Below, in pieces: positions 43,898-53,575 of a DNA stretch of 64,000 nt (positions are counted from its first letter, which is position 1; every line of letters begins with the position of its first letter). The DNA is from Halanaerobiaceae bacterium ANBcell28. GTDB lineage: Bacteria > Bacillota > Halanaerobiia > Halanaerobiales > DTU029. Both the position numbers and the translations under genes were made by a program. Where the stretch lies: positions 62,001 to 126,000 of the forward strand of contig JBBJJH010000003.1 in the NCBI GenBank assembly GCA_037623315.1, written 5' to 3'. The notes beneath the pieces were generated by a model, which ran no database searches, was not told the origin of the DNA, and was given only the letters and a program-made list of their open reading frames with translations.

Positions 43898-44770
43898 CTA
43901 TTCAAGATCAAATGTTTTATTAGATAAATAAGTAACACAAACACCTATTAATCCTGGCCCTGCATGAACAGCTATAGCTGGACCAACTTCCCCAAAAAAT
44001 GTGCCTTTAACATTAGAAAGCTTTTTAAATTTATCTATTAAAGCCTGAGCTTCTTCTTCTGCATTCGCATGTAATACATCTACATAACATAAACCGTCCT
44101 TTACTTTTTCTTTAAGATTATTAAATAGTTTGTTTAGCGATGCCTTTCTACTTCGAGCCTTATCAATGGTGTAATATACACCTTCTTCATTGATAGAAAT
44201 TATAGGTTTAATGTTTAACAATTCTCCAATTGTACCTCTTACCCTACCTATCCTGCCACCAGCTTTAAGATATTTTAGGGTTCCCACAACAAAATTCAAA
44301 TTAACATCATCTGTTTTGTTTTTTATGTTTTCAACCATTTCTTCAAAACCTAATTTTCCTTCGTCAATAAGATTACGTGCATACAAAACTAATCTACCCA
44401 AACCTAAAGAAAGAAGTTTTGAATCTATAACTTCAATTTTTAAACCTTCTACGCCTTCACTAGCCATTTTACATACATTATATGTACCACTAAGACCACT
44501 GGATATAAGTATTGCTATTACATGTGTAAAGCCTTTATCTTTTAATTCTTCAAATTTTGATTGCATTTCTGCAGGAGAAGGCATTGATGTGGAAGGGATT
44601 TCCTCCTCGAATCTATCATATATTTCTTTAGGACTTATATCTATTCTGTCCTGATATTCATTGTCCTTATAAATTATTTTTAATGGCCAAACCTCAATTG
44701 AAAATTTGTCTAATAAATCCTTAGGTAAATCACAAGTACTGTCAGTAATTAAAGCAATTTTATTTTCCAT
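43898..44770 (-). CDS. DegV-family fatty-acid-binding protein
   Basis: 290 aa, full length. N-terminal IALITDSTCDLP, the SSGLSGTYN loop, TLKYLKAGGRIGRVRG and the C-terminal GPAIAVHAGPGLIGVC are the signature segments of DegV proteins. DegV/FakB proteins bind a fatty acid and present it to the FakA kinase; fakA is not in the window. RBS AAGGAG lies before the ATG. Likely co-transcribed with the alcohol dehydrogenase. Confidence 0.93.
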   Translation of the reverse strand: MENKIALITDSTCDLPKDLLDKFSIEVWPLKIIYKDNEYQDRIDISPKEIYDRFEEEIPSTSMPSPAEMQSKFEELKDKGFTHVIAILISSGLSGTYNVCKMASEGVEGLKIEVIDSKLLSLGLGRLVLYARNLIDEGKLGFEEMVENIKNKTDDVNLNFVVGTLKYLKAGGRIGRVRGTIGELLNIKPIISINEEGVYYTIDKARSRKASLNKLFNNLKEKVKDGLCYVDVLHANAEEEAQALIDKFKKLSNVKGTFFGEVGPAIAVHAGPGLIGVCVTYLSNKTFDLE

Positions 44771-45163
44771 AATATATCTCCTTTTTTATATTGATTATTT
44801 AAACGTTATTTATGTCTAATAAATCTTATATGAATTTCTTAGTATTTATTTCTTTGCTTTATACTTTAATCAAATATTTTAAAAAAATATTCTTTATTAA
44901 GTTTTCTTTCTTAGTAATTATTATACCCTCCTTTTAAAACCTTACTATTAATAAGAGTAAAAAACCAAAAAATATATAAGATTATATAGCCGTATAATAA
45001 GAATAAAGCTATTAATAATAGATTAAACACAGATGATACATTTTCCTGCTTATTTTAAAAAATTCAACAAAATTTATCAAAAAATTAAGTTGAATAATAA
45101 ATCTACCTTAGTGAAATTATATAAAAAAGTATTATAAATTACAAATAGGAGGCTATATAAATA
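44771..45163. other. Intergenic region between divergent genes
   Basis: About 390 bp of very AT-rich DNA between degV (minus) and the CAP-domain gene (plus). It must contain both promoters. The CAP gene ribosome site (ATAGGAGG) is at its right end. No convincing RNA element or small gene seen. Confidence 0.5.
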
Positions 45164-46111
45164 ATGAAGAAAATATTAACAATTCCAATACTTTTCATTA
45201 CTATTATCTTATTACTAAGTTCCTGTATTGACCAAGAAAGAACGCAATCAGTAGAACCCTTAACTTCTTCTATCTTTAGGATGGCAGAAGTAAGATATGC
45301 ACGTTTATTAGAAAATACTGAGGTGAAATCAGGAGCCAGCGTAAACCATCAAACCCTTACAACATTACAAGCTAATGAAGTAGTTAGAGTACTTGGTAGA
45401 TTAGATGATTGGTATGTTATTAGATTTGATAACTTTCGAGTTGGAGTAATTGATTCTACACATACTGAACCTGTTGTAAGAGATGGGCGTCGTAGACCAG
45501 GAACAAGAGAACCTAGTGAAAGACCGATAGATGAAAGAGCAGATGTAGAAGAACCTATTAGTCCTGATCCTGATGAAACTGGAACAGATCCTGATAGAAA
45601 TGGAGAAATAGAAGAACCAAGAGATCCAGCACTTAGACCAGAACCCACTCCAGAACCTACGCCAGAACCTACTCCCGAACCGGAAGAACAAACTCCTCCA
45701 GTAAGGGATGAACCTATAGAAGCAGCAACAGATCAAGAAAGACAATTAATTAACCTAGTCAATCAAGAACGTAGGCGCTATGGTTTGCCAGAATTAATAG
45801 AAGATCCTGAATTATCAAGAGTAGCTAGAGTAAAAGCTCAAGATATGATTGATAACAACTACTTTAGCCATAATTCTCCTACCTACGGTAGCCCTTTTGA
45901 TATGATGAACGAATACGGTATAAACTATCAATATGCTGGAGAAAACCTTGCTCAAAACAGCTCAGTAGAAAGAGCTCACCAGTCATTAATGAATTCTAGT
46001 GGACATAGAAGAAACATATTAAATCCAGACTTTACACATATAGGTGTAGGAGTTAAACAAGCTGAACAAGGATATATATATGTAGAAATGTTTATAGGTG
46101 TACCTCAATAA
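45164..46111 (+). CDS. CAP-domain (SCP/PR1) lipoprotein with SH3-like domain
   Basis: 315 aa, exported lipoprotein (MKKILTIPILF.., lipobox LLSSC). An SH3b-like region (about 40-100, VRYARLLENTEVKSGAS, DDWYVIRFDNFRVGVID) comes first. A Pro/Glu/Asp/Arg-rich linker with PEPT repeats (about 105-185) leads to a C-terminal CAP domain of the YkwD type (INLVNQERRRYGLPEL, NNYFSHNSPTYGSPF, YAGENLAQNSS, SSGHRRNILNPDFTHIG). Family members are secreted; their activity in bacteria is mostly unknown. The SH3-like domain may bind the cell wall. Confidence 0.92.
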   Translation: MKKILTIPILFITIILLLSSCIDQERTQSVEPLTSSIFRMAEVRYARLLENTEVKSGASVNHQTLTTLQANEVVRVLGRLDDWYVIRFDNFRVGVIDSTHTEPVVRDGRRRPGTREPSERPIDERADVEEPISPDPDETGTDPDRNGEIEEPRDPALRPEPTPEPTPEPTPEPEEQTPPVRDEPIEAATDQERQLINLVNQERRRYGLPELIEDPELSRVARVKAQDMIDNNYFSHNSPTYGSPFDMMNEYGINYQYAGENLAQNSSVERAHQSLMNSSGHRRNILNPDFTHIGVGVKQAEQGYIYVEMFIGVPQ

Positions 46112-46138
46112 GGAATATTATCACTTAGATAAAATCTA

Positions 46139-46176
46139 GAAAAAGGGTCATTAATTTTACTAAAATGACCCTTTCC
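46139..46176. terminator. Bidirectional terminator between the CAP gene and glyQS
   Basis: AAAGGGTCATT (46142-46152) pairs with AATGACCCTTT (46164-46174). On the minus strand the second arm runs into TTTTTC, giving the better terminator for glyQS; the plus strand has a weaker T tract. Confidence 0.7.
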
Positions 46177-46243
46177 TATACAATCATTTATTTTTTAAAA
46201 GATTATTTCAAAATTATGCTCACACTATAAAAAATAATCTAAA

Positions 46244-47626
46244 CTAAATTCTTTCTAATAAATAATCTAAAACATTAGCAATATCTATTCTATCTTGCTC
46301 TAAAGAATTTCTATCTCTTATAGTTACTTTTTTATCATCTACACTATCAAAGTCAACAGTAATACAGTAAGGTGTACCAATTTCATCTTGTCTGCGGTAA
46401 CGCTTACCAATACTCCCGCTTTCATCATATTCTACATTGAAACATTTATTTAGCTTCTCATAAATTTCTTTAGCCATACCACGTAGTGGTTCTTTTTTAC
46501 TTAGTGGGAAAATAGCTGCTTTAATCGGAGCTAATTCTGGATTTAAGTTTAGATAAGTTCTAGTTGATCCATCCACTTCATCTTCTGTATAGGCATCAGT
46601 TAAGAATGCTAATAACATTCTATCTACTCCTACTGACGGTTCTACAACATAAGGTACAATATGTTCTCCTTTTTCATGATCAAATATAGTAAGCTTTTTA
46701 TCTGAATGCTCAATATGAGATTTTAAATCAAAATCTGTTCTATTAGCAATACCCCATAATTCTTCCCAACCAAAAGCAAATTTATAAACTATATCAGTAG
46801 TTGCTTTGGAATAATGTGATAGCTTTTCTTCTGGATGATCACTATATTTCAATCGATCAGCTGACAATCCCATGTCAAGCAACCAATCCATTGTATATTG
46901 ACGCCAATAAGTAAACCATTCTTCATCTTCACCTGGCATTACAAAGAACTCTAATTCCATTTGTTCAAATTCTCTAGTTCTAAAAATAAAATTTCCGGGT
47001 GTTATTTCATTTCTAAATGCTTTACCGATTTGTGCAATACCAAAAGGCAATTTAACTCTGGTAGTATCTACTACATTTTTAAAATTAGCAAATATGCCCT
47101 GAGCTGTTTCTGGTCTTAAATATACTTCACTTGTGGAATCTTCTACAACTCCTTGAAAGGTTTTAAACATTAGATTAAAGGATCTAGCATTTGTCCAATC
47201 TACATTACCACAACTTGGACACTTTAGTTCGTTTTCATGGATAATTTCTGTCATTTCATCTTCAGTTTTACCTTCTACATCTTCATTTATAGCATCTTCG
47301 ATAATATGGTCAGCCCTAAAACGAGATTTACATGTTTTACAATCAATCAAAGCATCGTTAAAATTATTAAGATGACCTGAAGCTTCCCATGTTTTTGGGT
47401 GCATAATAATAGCAGAATCTAAACCTACTACATCTGCTCTTTCCTGAACAAAGCTTTTCCACCAAGCCTTTTTTACATTATTCTTAAGTTCTACACCCAT
47501 AGGACCATAATCCCAGGTATTTGCCATCCCTCCATAGATCTCTGAGTTTTGATAAATAAAACCTCTTCTTTTACACAGAGCTACAATCTGAGTCATTAAT
47601 TCTTCGCCACTAATTTCCTTCTTCAT
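46244..47626 (-). CDS. glyQS: Glycyl-tRNA synthetase, dimeric class II type
   Basis: Charges tRNA-Gly. 460 aa, the alpha2 bacterial/archaeal-eukaryal type rather than the alpha2beta2 GlyQ/GlyS type. Motif 1 region [13 protein letters not shown]; an inserted zinc-binding pair CKTCKSRF and CPSCG; motif 2 [25 protein letters not shown]; motif 3 [21 protein letters not shown] before the ATG. Expression is controlled by the T-box leader upstream and ends at the hairpin shared with the CAP gene. Confidence 0.97.
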   Translation of the reverse strand: MKKEISGEELMTQIVALCKRRGFIYQNSEIYGGMANTWDYGPMGVELKNNVKKAWWKSFVQERADVVGLDSAIIMHPKTWEASGHLNNFNDALIDCKTCKSRFRADHIIEDAINEDVEGKTEDEMTEIIHENELKCPSCGNVDWTNARSFNLMFKTFQGVVEDSTSEVYLRPETAQGIFANFKNVVDTTRVKLPFGIAQIGKAFRNEITPGNFIFRTREFEQMELEFFVMPGEDEEWFTYWRQYTMDWLLDMGLSADRLKYSDHPEEKLSHYSKATTDIVYKFAFGWEELWGIANRTDFDLKSHIEHSDKKLTIFDHEKGEHIVPYVVEPSVGVDRMLLAFLTDAYTEDEVDGSTRTYLNLNPELAPIKAAIFPLSKKEPLRGMAKEIYEKLNKCFNVEYDESGSIGKRYRRQDEIGTPYCITVDFDSVDDKKVTIRDRNSLEQDRIDIANVLDYLLERI

Positions 47627-47667
47627 TAAAATAACCTCCTGAATATCTGTTTTTTTAAAATTTGTAA

Positions 47668-47880
47668 TAAAAATAAAACCCTCAGACCAATAAGGCCTGA
47701 GGGTCCAAATTTGCGGACGGTTCCACCCCAGTTGTCAGAAAAAATACTGACCACTTGAATTTATGTACCTAAAATGCTGTGCCTTTCACAAATTATGCAG
47801 CCTTTCACCAACACTGCTCGCTATTATTTCTCATTTGCTACTATTCAGCTGTACACTATATACTATTTGCTATCTATTAT
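47668..47880 (-). ncRNA. T-box riboswitch, glycine type
   Basis: On the minus strand the conserved T-box core GGGGTGGAACCGTCCG lies at about 47727-47712. It is followed by the terminator ACCCTCAG..CTGAGGGT with TTTTATTTTT (47704-47668). Upstream Stem I sequence contains GTGAAAGGCACAGC, where GGC is a plausible glycine specifier codon, and a paired GCAGTG..GGCTGC region. Uncharged tRNA-Gly would stabilise the antiterminator and switch glyQS on. Confidence 0.9.
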
Positions 47881-47905
47881 AATAGCATACGAAGTCTTTT
47901 GTCAA
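47876..47905 (-). promoter_or_regulatory. Promoter of the T-box/glyQS transcript
   Basis: On the minus strand, TTGACA (47905-47900), an 18-bp spacer and TATAAT (47881-47876) match the sigma-A consensus exactly. The start would be just upstream of Stem I. Confidence 0.85.
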
Positions 47906-47914
47906 GCACTGAAA

Positions 47915-48067
47915 TTATAAACAGCCAGGGGTTCCACCATTATTCCTGTGATATTCAATACAAGCACAGCATAAACCATGTCTGTTGCAAGTAGTTGAAG
48001 CACATTTGCAATCTTCTTTATTAACAGGAATGTTTGGACAATCTTCTCTTTCTTTTAGCTTTGCCAT
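47915..48067 (-). CDS. DUF6485 Cys-rich mini-protein, 50 aa
   Basis: ATG at 48067 with GGAGGG spaced about eight bases; stop at 47915. MAKLKEREDCPNIPVN starts it. The Cys pattern (EDCPN, EDCKCASTTC, NRHGLCCACIEYHR, GTPGCL) has eight cysteines in the order of the DUF6485 family, including the diagnostic CC-CI-YHR. Such proteins probably bind zinc or iron; function unknown. It ends just upstream of the glyQS promoter and shares the DUF402 gene's direction. Confidence 0.8.
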   Translation of the reverse strand: MAKLKEREDCPNIPVNKEDCKCASTTCNRHGLCCACIEYHRNNGGTPGCL

Positions 48068-48097
48068 TTCATTTCCCTCCTCTACAATTTAGTCAAG

Positions 48098-48601
48098 TTA
48101 TACATACTTTAATAGGCTTCCATCAAAAGGGAAAACCTTTTTTTCTACTCTCGAGATTAAATCATATAATTCTTTTTTTGTTCTATTTATCAATTCTAAT
48201 GGATAATTATATTTCCTGCTATTTTCTTCAAATTCATCCTGATCTACAACCTTCCAGTCTTCACCTTTATTTTTAACCAAATCTAGATCTAGATCCACAA
48301 ATGTTAATACATCATCAGTTTCCCATGTGGCAGGTCTATTTATATTGCAGTAATAGCTCTCTGCTTTCTGATTATTAATATTTATAGCTAAAGTAAACCA
48401 CTCTTTAAATGAAAAAAATTCTATAGATTGTTTATCAAAAATAAATTCCTTTTTCCGCGTAAAATGTGTTAATATTCGTCCAGTTTCTCCCTTTGTAATT
48501 AGATAGTTTTCATTTTCTTCTAATATTGTCACAGGCCACTGATAATGTTTTTTATTATTATATTTATATGATTTAACTGTAATAATTTTTGATTTCACCA
48601 T
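48098..48601 (-). CDS. DUF402 family protein (Ntdp-like)
   Basis: 167 aa, cytoplasmic. Matches the DUF402 fold: beta-barrel with SYKYNNKKHYQWPVTIL and EFFSFKEWFTLAININ, then YYCNINRPATWE, VLTFVDLDLDLV and the acidic metal-site segment VVDQDEFEEN. Close relatives in Staphylococcus and Bacillus (Ntdp) hydrolyse nucleoside tri- and diphosphates. The conserved Asp/Glu cluster suggests catalytic competence. 30 bp upstream of the DUF6485 gene, so probably co-transcribed with it. Confidence 0.85.
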   Translation of the reverse strand: MVKSKIITVKSYKYNNKKHYQWPVTILEENENYLITKGETGRILTHFTRKKEFIFDKQSIEFFSFKEWFTLAININNQKAESYYCNINRPATWETDDVLTFVDLDLDLVKNKGEDWKVVDQDEFEENSRKYNYPLELINRTKKELYDLISRVEKKVFPFDGSLLKYV

Positions 48602-48882
48602 ACTCCTCCTAAATAAACACTAATGTTTCAATATGTTAAAATTCTATTTATATTTTATATTCAAGAGAATTCATTACTTTCCTTCTTTTGATTTAGAAAA
48701 GCTTATTATACAAACTGATTCTATAATTATAATAGCTATGTATTTGATATAATCTTAAAATTCTTCATATAATACTTAAGGAAAATAAAAAAATGTATTA
48801 TAGTTTACTAAATTAATAGTAATAATAATATATACTAATAAAAAGAAGTAATACAAGAAAGTTTCTAAGGAGGTTAAATTCT

Positions 48883-49620
48883 ATGGGAAAATATCAAATT
48901 GTAAAAAGTGTAAAAATGAATGAAGGTGAAGGAGCAAAAGTTAATAGAGTATTTCCTACTAATAACTATAATAAACATCATGATCCTTTTGTACTTATGG
49001 ATGAATTTTTTGTAGAAGCGCCTGCAGCATTTCCACCACATGAACATAGAGGTTTTGAAGCTATTTCATATATGCTTGATGGCTCATTTAAGCATGAAGA
49101 CAATCAGGGAAACAAAAGAGAAGTAAAAAAAGGTGGAATACAAGCTTTTAATGCAGGAAAAAGCATTGTACACTCAGAAGCACCTGGCGAGGATGGTCTA
49201 AGTCATGGAATTCAATTGTGGCTTAAATTACCAGAGAAGTTTAAACAATCTGATCCAGAATATTTTCAAGTTAATTCTAAGGATATGAAAGTCATAGAAG
49301 AAGAAGGTTTATACAGTAAAATAGTTATTGATAATAATACTCCTATCAATTTACACACAGACTTAGTTTATAAAGATATTAAAATAAATAAAGACAAAGA
49401 GTATAATTTAAAGCTAGATAATGATATGCTTGGAATTGTGTATCTGCTAGAAGGCAAACTAGAAATCGATGGTAAAGAAAGTATAAAAGCAAGTGAATCA
49501 ATACTACTTAATAAAAATGATAAAATAAAATTAAAATCTCTTGAGAAAAGTAGATTCATTGAGTTAAAAGGAAAGCCACATAATGAAAATATAAGGATTC
49601 GAGGAAGTTTTGTAGAGTAG
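48883..49620 (+). CDS. Pirin family protein
   Basis: 245 aa bicupin. The N-terminal cupin carries the metal-binding motif PPHEHRGFEAISY and a later IVHSEAP, giving the His/Glu iron site of pirins. The second cupin (GIVYLLEGKLEIDG) is degenerate. Pirins are redox-sensitive Fe proteins, some with quercetinase activity; the role here is unknown. Good AAGGAGG ribosome site and own terminator. Confidence 0.92.
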   Translation: MGKYQIVKSVKMNEGEGAKVNRVFPTNNYNKHHDPFVLMDEFFVEAPAAFPPHEHRGFEAISYMLDGSFKHEDNQGNKREVKKGGIQAFNAGKSIVHSEAPGEDGLSHGIQLWLKLPEKFKQSDPEYFQVNSKDMKVIEEEGLYSKIVIDNNTPINLHTDLVYKDIKINKDKEYNLKLDNDMLGIVYLLEGKLEIDGKESIKASESILLNKNDKIKLKSLEKSRFIELKGKPHNENIRIRGSFVE

Positions 49621-49623
49621 TGC

Positions 49624-49667
49624 AAAAAAAAGCAAATTTGCAGACATTACTGCTCATTTGCTTTTTT
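49624..49667. terminator. Bidirectional terminator between pirin and the LeuA-like gene
   Basis: AAAAAAAGCAAAT and ATTTGCTTTTTT form a hairpin with A run before and T run after, so it can terminate both convergent genes. Confidence 0.8.
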
Positions 49668-49671
49668 CTAC

Positions 49672-51189
49672 TTAAAAATAGTTTTCTATATAATTTAGCA
49701 TTTTAATTGTAGCTTCTATAGCTGCTGTTGTTTGATCAGGGTTTAAAGCTTTTGTTTTAAACTCTTTGTCCAAATAACTCCAGGTAATAACAGTTTCTAC
49801 TAATGCATTGGTATGTCCTCCTGGAGGAATTGATACGTTATAGTCCATTAAAGCTGGAAGTTCTCTTTCTATAGAACTATATATCTGTGTAATAGCATTC
49901 ATAAAAGCATCATATTGACCGTCTCCATTAGCAGAAGCTTCATATTGTTCATCATAAATATCAATACTTAATGTTGCTACAGGTTTCAAACCATGTGCAT
50001 ATGAAATATAATAATTGTTTAGTTTTACATTTTCTTCAATAAGATTATCTTCTAGAACATCAGAAACAATATATGGTAAATCTTCTATGGTAATATTCTT
50101 TTTCTTATCGCCTAATTCAATTACTCTTTCTGTAACTTTTCTTAATGAATCTTTATCTAGTTCTATACCTAATAAGTCCAGGTTATTCTTTATGCTGGCT
50201 TTACCAGATGTTTTACCTAAGGCATATTTTCTTATTCTACCAAATCGTTCTGGTAATAATTTATTATGATACAGATCACCCTTATTATCTCCATCAGCAT
50301 GTACTCCGCAAACTTGAGTAAAAACATTGTCCCCAACAATAGGAGCATTAGCTGCAATTCTTTCACCACTAAATCTTTCTACTAAATCACTAATTTCATA
50401 TAATTTGCTTTCTTCTACTGATGTTTTGCCTTTCAGATGATCATTAATACAGACTACTATCTCAGCAAGGTCTGTATTACCAGTTCTCTCTCCAAGACCG
50501 TTTACAGTAGTATGCAAGCCATTTACACCAGCATTTATTGCAGCTAATGAGTTGGCTGCCGCTAATCCATAATCATTATGTGCATGAAAATCAAATTTTA
50601 ATCCAGGGAATTTGTTTACCATTTCTTTACAAAATCTTTCGGTTTCAACTGGACTTAAAACCCCCAATGTATCAGGTAGCATAAATCTCTTAATACCTTC
50701 ATTTTTCAAACCTTCTATTAAGTTAATTACATATTGAGGCGAGTCTATCATACCATTAGACCAATCCTCTAAATAAAGATTTACATCAATTCCAAGTTCT
50801 TTAGCATATGCTATAGATTGTTTTAAGTCTGAAAGATGCTGCTCTGCTGTCTTTTTTAGCTGAATTTCAACATGCTTTAGCGAACCTTTACAAAGCATAT
50901 TTACAACCCTAGCACCAGCTTCATAAATCCAATCCAATGATTTATTCCCATCTATAAATCCTAATACTTCTATTTGATCTAGAATTTTATGTTCTTTAGC
51001 CCATTTTGTAATTTCTTTAACAGAAGCTAATTCTCCTTGAGATACTCTTGCAGAAGCAATTTCAATCCTATCTACTTTAACTTCTTTCAACAAAAATTTA
51101 GCTATACTTAATTTTTCGATAGCTGTAAATGAAACACCTGATGTCTGTTCTCCATCTCTTAACGTGGTATCCATTATTTCTACTTTCAT
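49672..51189 (-). CDS. LeuA/CimA-family 2-acylmalate synthase
   Basis: 505 aa, condenses acetyl-CoA with a 2-oxoacid. The HMGL-like TIM barrel (about 1-280) has DTTLRDGEQTSGVSF, the metal histidines in FDFHAHNDYGLAAANS, and HTTVNGLGERTGNTDL. The C-terminal LeuA dimer/regulatory region includes ISIPPGGH-like sequence (VSIPPGGHTNALVET). Related stand-alone proteins are annotated as isopropylmalate, citramalate or homocitrate synthase-like. No leuBCD or other leucine genes are nearby, so the substrate is open. Confidence 0.85.
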   Translation of the reverse strand: MKVEIMDTTLRDGEQTSGVSFTAIEKLSIAKFLLKEVKVDRIEIASARVSQGELASVKEITKWAKEHKILDQIEVLGFIDGNKSLDWIYEAGARVVNMLCKGSLKHVEIQLKKTAEQHLSDLKQSIAYAKELGIDVNLYLEDWSNGMIDSPQYVINLIEGLKNEGIKRFMLPDTLGVLSPVETERFCKEMVNKFPGLKFDFHAHNDYGLAAANSLAAINAGVNGLHTTVNGLGERTGNTDLAEIVVCINDHLKGKTSVEESKLYEISDLVERFSGERIAANAPIVGDNVFTQVCGVHADGDNKGDLYHNKLLPERFGRIRKYALGKTSGKASIKNNLDLLGIELDKDSLRKVTERVIELGDKKKNITIEDLPYIVSDVLEDNLIEENVKLNNYYISYAHGLKPVATLSIDIYDEQYEASANGDGQYDAFMNAITQIYSSIERELPALMDYNVSIPPGGHTNALVETVITWSYLDKEFKTKALNPDQTTAAIEATIKMLNYIENYF

Positions 51190-51287
51190 ACTATTCCTCC
51201 TCTACTTCTATCGGGATACATTTAAAATATTATAGCTTATCTACCATAGAATGTCAACTAAAGTTATGAAAAAACCTTCATTGCATA

Positions 51288-52913
51288 TTACATATACTTT
51301 TTAAAAATTTCACTAATATACTCCTTTTCTAAATGTTTTCTTATATCCTCTTTATTTAATATTCTATTTCGATAACTTTGATATAAGTCTAATAACTGCT
51401 CAACGTCTTTTTTATTAATTATGGATAAATCAAGGATGTACGAATTGCTAATATCATTAGGCTCAAATTTTTTCAAGCCATTTCCGCAAGTCCTTGCATT
51501 CTCTTCAATAATATCTTTAGCTAAGTCTGTTAATAGATAGGCTTTTAATAATGAAAAATACTCTTTTTTTTCTGGATAAATACAATGAAAAGCTGTTAAA
51601 TTATAGACAGCTGCTTCATTAATAATAAAAGAAATTTTACCCCGATTAAAAACTTTAACTAAAATTTCAGCCGGAGCTATGTTTTCTATGCTATACCATG
51701 GTTTTCTATTACTTGTTAGATACCTTCTGTCATAAGCTGCTCTAGAACCATATTTTATGTACTCTTTTATATTTTCATCCTGTCCATCTTCCTGATGGGC
51801 ATTTAGCAAATATACTTTTTTCTCTTCTTTCAATAATTTATCCCAATCCTCTTTTATAAAAAAATCGTTTTTAGCATATATTGCTCTACTTAGACAAGGC
51901 AAGAGATATTTTTTCTTTATTTTTCTTGCCTCCTTTTCAACACTATTTAATAAAAAAAACTTATTTGCCCCTGTTGCAATACCTCTATGAACACGGGCAT
52001 ATTTAGATAGGGGAACAAGATTTTTATAGTGCTTTTTCCTTTTCCTCAAATAATAAAAAGTCCATTTTTTTTCTGGATCAATTTTTTCTAAAACTATAGA
52101 TTTCTTATTGTTAACATTTAAGTTATTTAGAGAATTTAAACTATCTTTATCCTCAAAAAAATTAAGAAATTCCTTTTTACTCTTAATATTTAAAAAAGAA
52201 ATTTTTCTTTTATTTTTAATCTTTTTATTTTCAAATAATAAAATTGAACTGCTAGTAACAGGTTCAAAGATATTATAATTCAAGAATATTACATGTCTTA
52301 ATGATGCAAACTCTTTAATTATTTTTTTTATTTCTACACCATAATCTGCATTCATAAAGTCCGAAGGTATAATATATGCCATTCTACCATTTTCCTTGAG
52401 TTCATAAAGAGATTTTAATAAAAATAATATATATAAATTGCTAAAGCCAGATAAATTAATATCCAGCTTTTGATTAAAATATTTTATTAATTTTTTACTA
52501 TTATATTTTTTATATATCAAATAAGGTGGATTAGAAATAATAGTATCATATTTTTTTCCCCAGTTAATTAAGTAATCATCATTAAAGATCTTTATTTGAT
52601 CACTGCAAGGAAAGATATCCGTACTTAATTTATATAAATATTGATCTTTTTCATAAGCATGGAAGTTCATATGCTTCTTCTTCTTAATAATTTTCTCCAG
52701 AAAAATACCGGTTCCAAGAGCAGGATCAAGTATATTGTAGCTATCTTTATAGTCTTCCATAATCCAATCTACCATAAATTCAGCAATATATGAAGGAGTA
52801 AAAAATTGACCTTTCTTTTTCCTCTCATCATCTGAAGTTTCTTTATAGTATTTCTTTTCTAATTGATTTTTAAGTTGATAATAATTTTCTTTGATCATCA
52901 TAATACTTTTCAT
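51288..52913 (-). CDS. Orphan N6-adenine DNA methyltransferase (gamma/TaqI-like)
   Basis: 541 aa. SAM-binding motif I as LDPALGTGIFLE, catalytic motif IV NPPY in DTIISNPPYLIYKK, and the N-terminal KKKGQFFTPSYIAEFM typical of TaqI/Eco57I-type methylases. The C-terminal half should be the target-recognition domain. No restriction nuclease, specificity subunit or phage-defence partner adjoins. Its start (ATG at 52913) overlaps the dpaB stop in an ATGA, indicating translational coupling with a sporulation gene. Possible alternative ATGs at codons 4-6. Orphan methylases may act in epigenetic regulation or be restriction-system relics. Confidence 0.88.
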   Translation of the reverse strand: MKSIMMIKENYYQLKNQLEKKYYKETSDDERKKKGQFFTPSYIAEFMVDWIMEDYKDSYNILDPALGTGIFLEKIIKKKKHMNFHAYEKDQYLYKLSTDIFPCSDQIKIFNDDYLINWGKKYDTIISNPPYLIYKKYNSKKLIKYFNQKLDINLSGFSNLYILFLLKSLYELKENGRMAYIIPSDFMNADYGVEIKKIIKEFASLRHVIFLNYNIFEPVTSSSILLFENKKIKNKRKISFLNIKSKKEFLNFFEDKDSLNSLNNLNVNNKKSIVLEKIDPEKKWTFYYLRKRKKHYKNLVPLSKYARVHRGIATGANKFFLLNSVEKEARKIKKKYLLPCLSRAIYAKNDFFIKEDWDKLLKEEKKVYLLNAHQEDGQDENIKEYIKYGSRAAYDRRYLTSNRKPWYSIENIAPAEILVKVFNRGKISFIINEAAVYNLTAFHCIYPEKKEYFSLLKAYLLTDLAKDIIEENARTCGNGLKKFEPNDISNSYILDLSIINKKDVEQLLDLYQSYRNRILNKEDIRKHLEKEYISEIFKKYM

Positions 52914-53512
52914 CCTTTATGCTTGTTATTAATATTTTTAAGAATTGGTTGTAATTGTTCTCCTTCTAAAGCCTTTCTGACGGTAGCTATAGTCAAATCA
53001 AATTTTGCAACTAAGGAATTGGGTTTTTTTTGATAGTTATCCTGAGCAAATGGTATAAAATATACATTTTTATTAGCTAATAAGATCCCTAAATTCTTAG
53101 CATTAATTCCCAGACCATCATTTGTAGCAATTCCAATAACTACTGCTTTGTTGTTTCTAAGCATACCTTTCATTACCATCAAAGCAGGTGAGTCACATGA
53201 GCCATCAGCTAATTTAGCTAGAGAATTACCAGTACAGGGTGATAAGATAGCTAAATCTACAGGATGAACTACACCTATAGGCTCTGCACCTTCCATAGTT
53301 TTAATAACTTCCTTTTTACAAATATCTTCTAATGCAGCAATGAAATCCTTAGCTTTACCAAATCTACTATCTGTCTTTGCTACTTCATAAGAAATTATAG
53401 GATATACTTCGGCTCCTTCTTTCACTAAATTCTCTACCTGGGGAATCACCTGATCAAATACACAATATGAACCTGTTAAAGCAAAAGCAATCTTTAATCC
53501 TTCTAATAACAT
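52910..53512 (-). CDS. spoVFB: Dipicolinate synthase subunit B
   Basis: 200 aa flavoprotein-like subunit (DpaB) of the enzyme making dipicolinic acid for the spore core. The flavodoxin-like fold starts KIAFALTGSYCVFDQVIP, with IISYEVAKTDSRFGKAKDF, GVVHPVDLAILSPCTGNSLAKLADG and MVMKGMLRN as family blocks. Indicates an endospore former. The usual partner dpaA is not adjacent; instead the gene is coupled to a DNA methylase downstream and follows zur across a 63-bp gap. Confidence 0.92.
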   Translation of the reverse strand: MLLEGLKIAFALTGSYCVFDQVIPQVENLVKEGAEVYPIISYEVAKTDSRFGKAKDFIAALEDICKKEVIKTMEGAEPIGVVHPVDLAILSPCTGNSLAKLADGSCDSPALMVMKGMLRNNKAVVIGIATNDGLGINAKNLGILLANKNVYFIPFAQDNYQKKPNSLVAKFDLTIATVRKALEGEQLQPILKNINNKHKG

Positions 53513-53575
53513 AATAAGCCTCCTTTTTTTTCTTTATAATAGAGAATATGTTAGAAGAAGAATGTCCTATTAATA

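Noticed and set aside
45349-45745. Minus-strand Ser/Phe-rich ORFs inside the CAP gene
   Set aside because: Shadows of the Pro/Glu-rich linker codons; no ribosome site.
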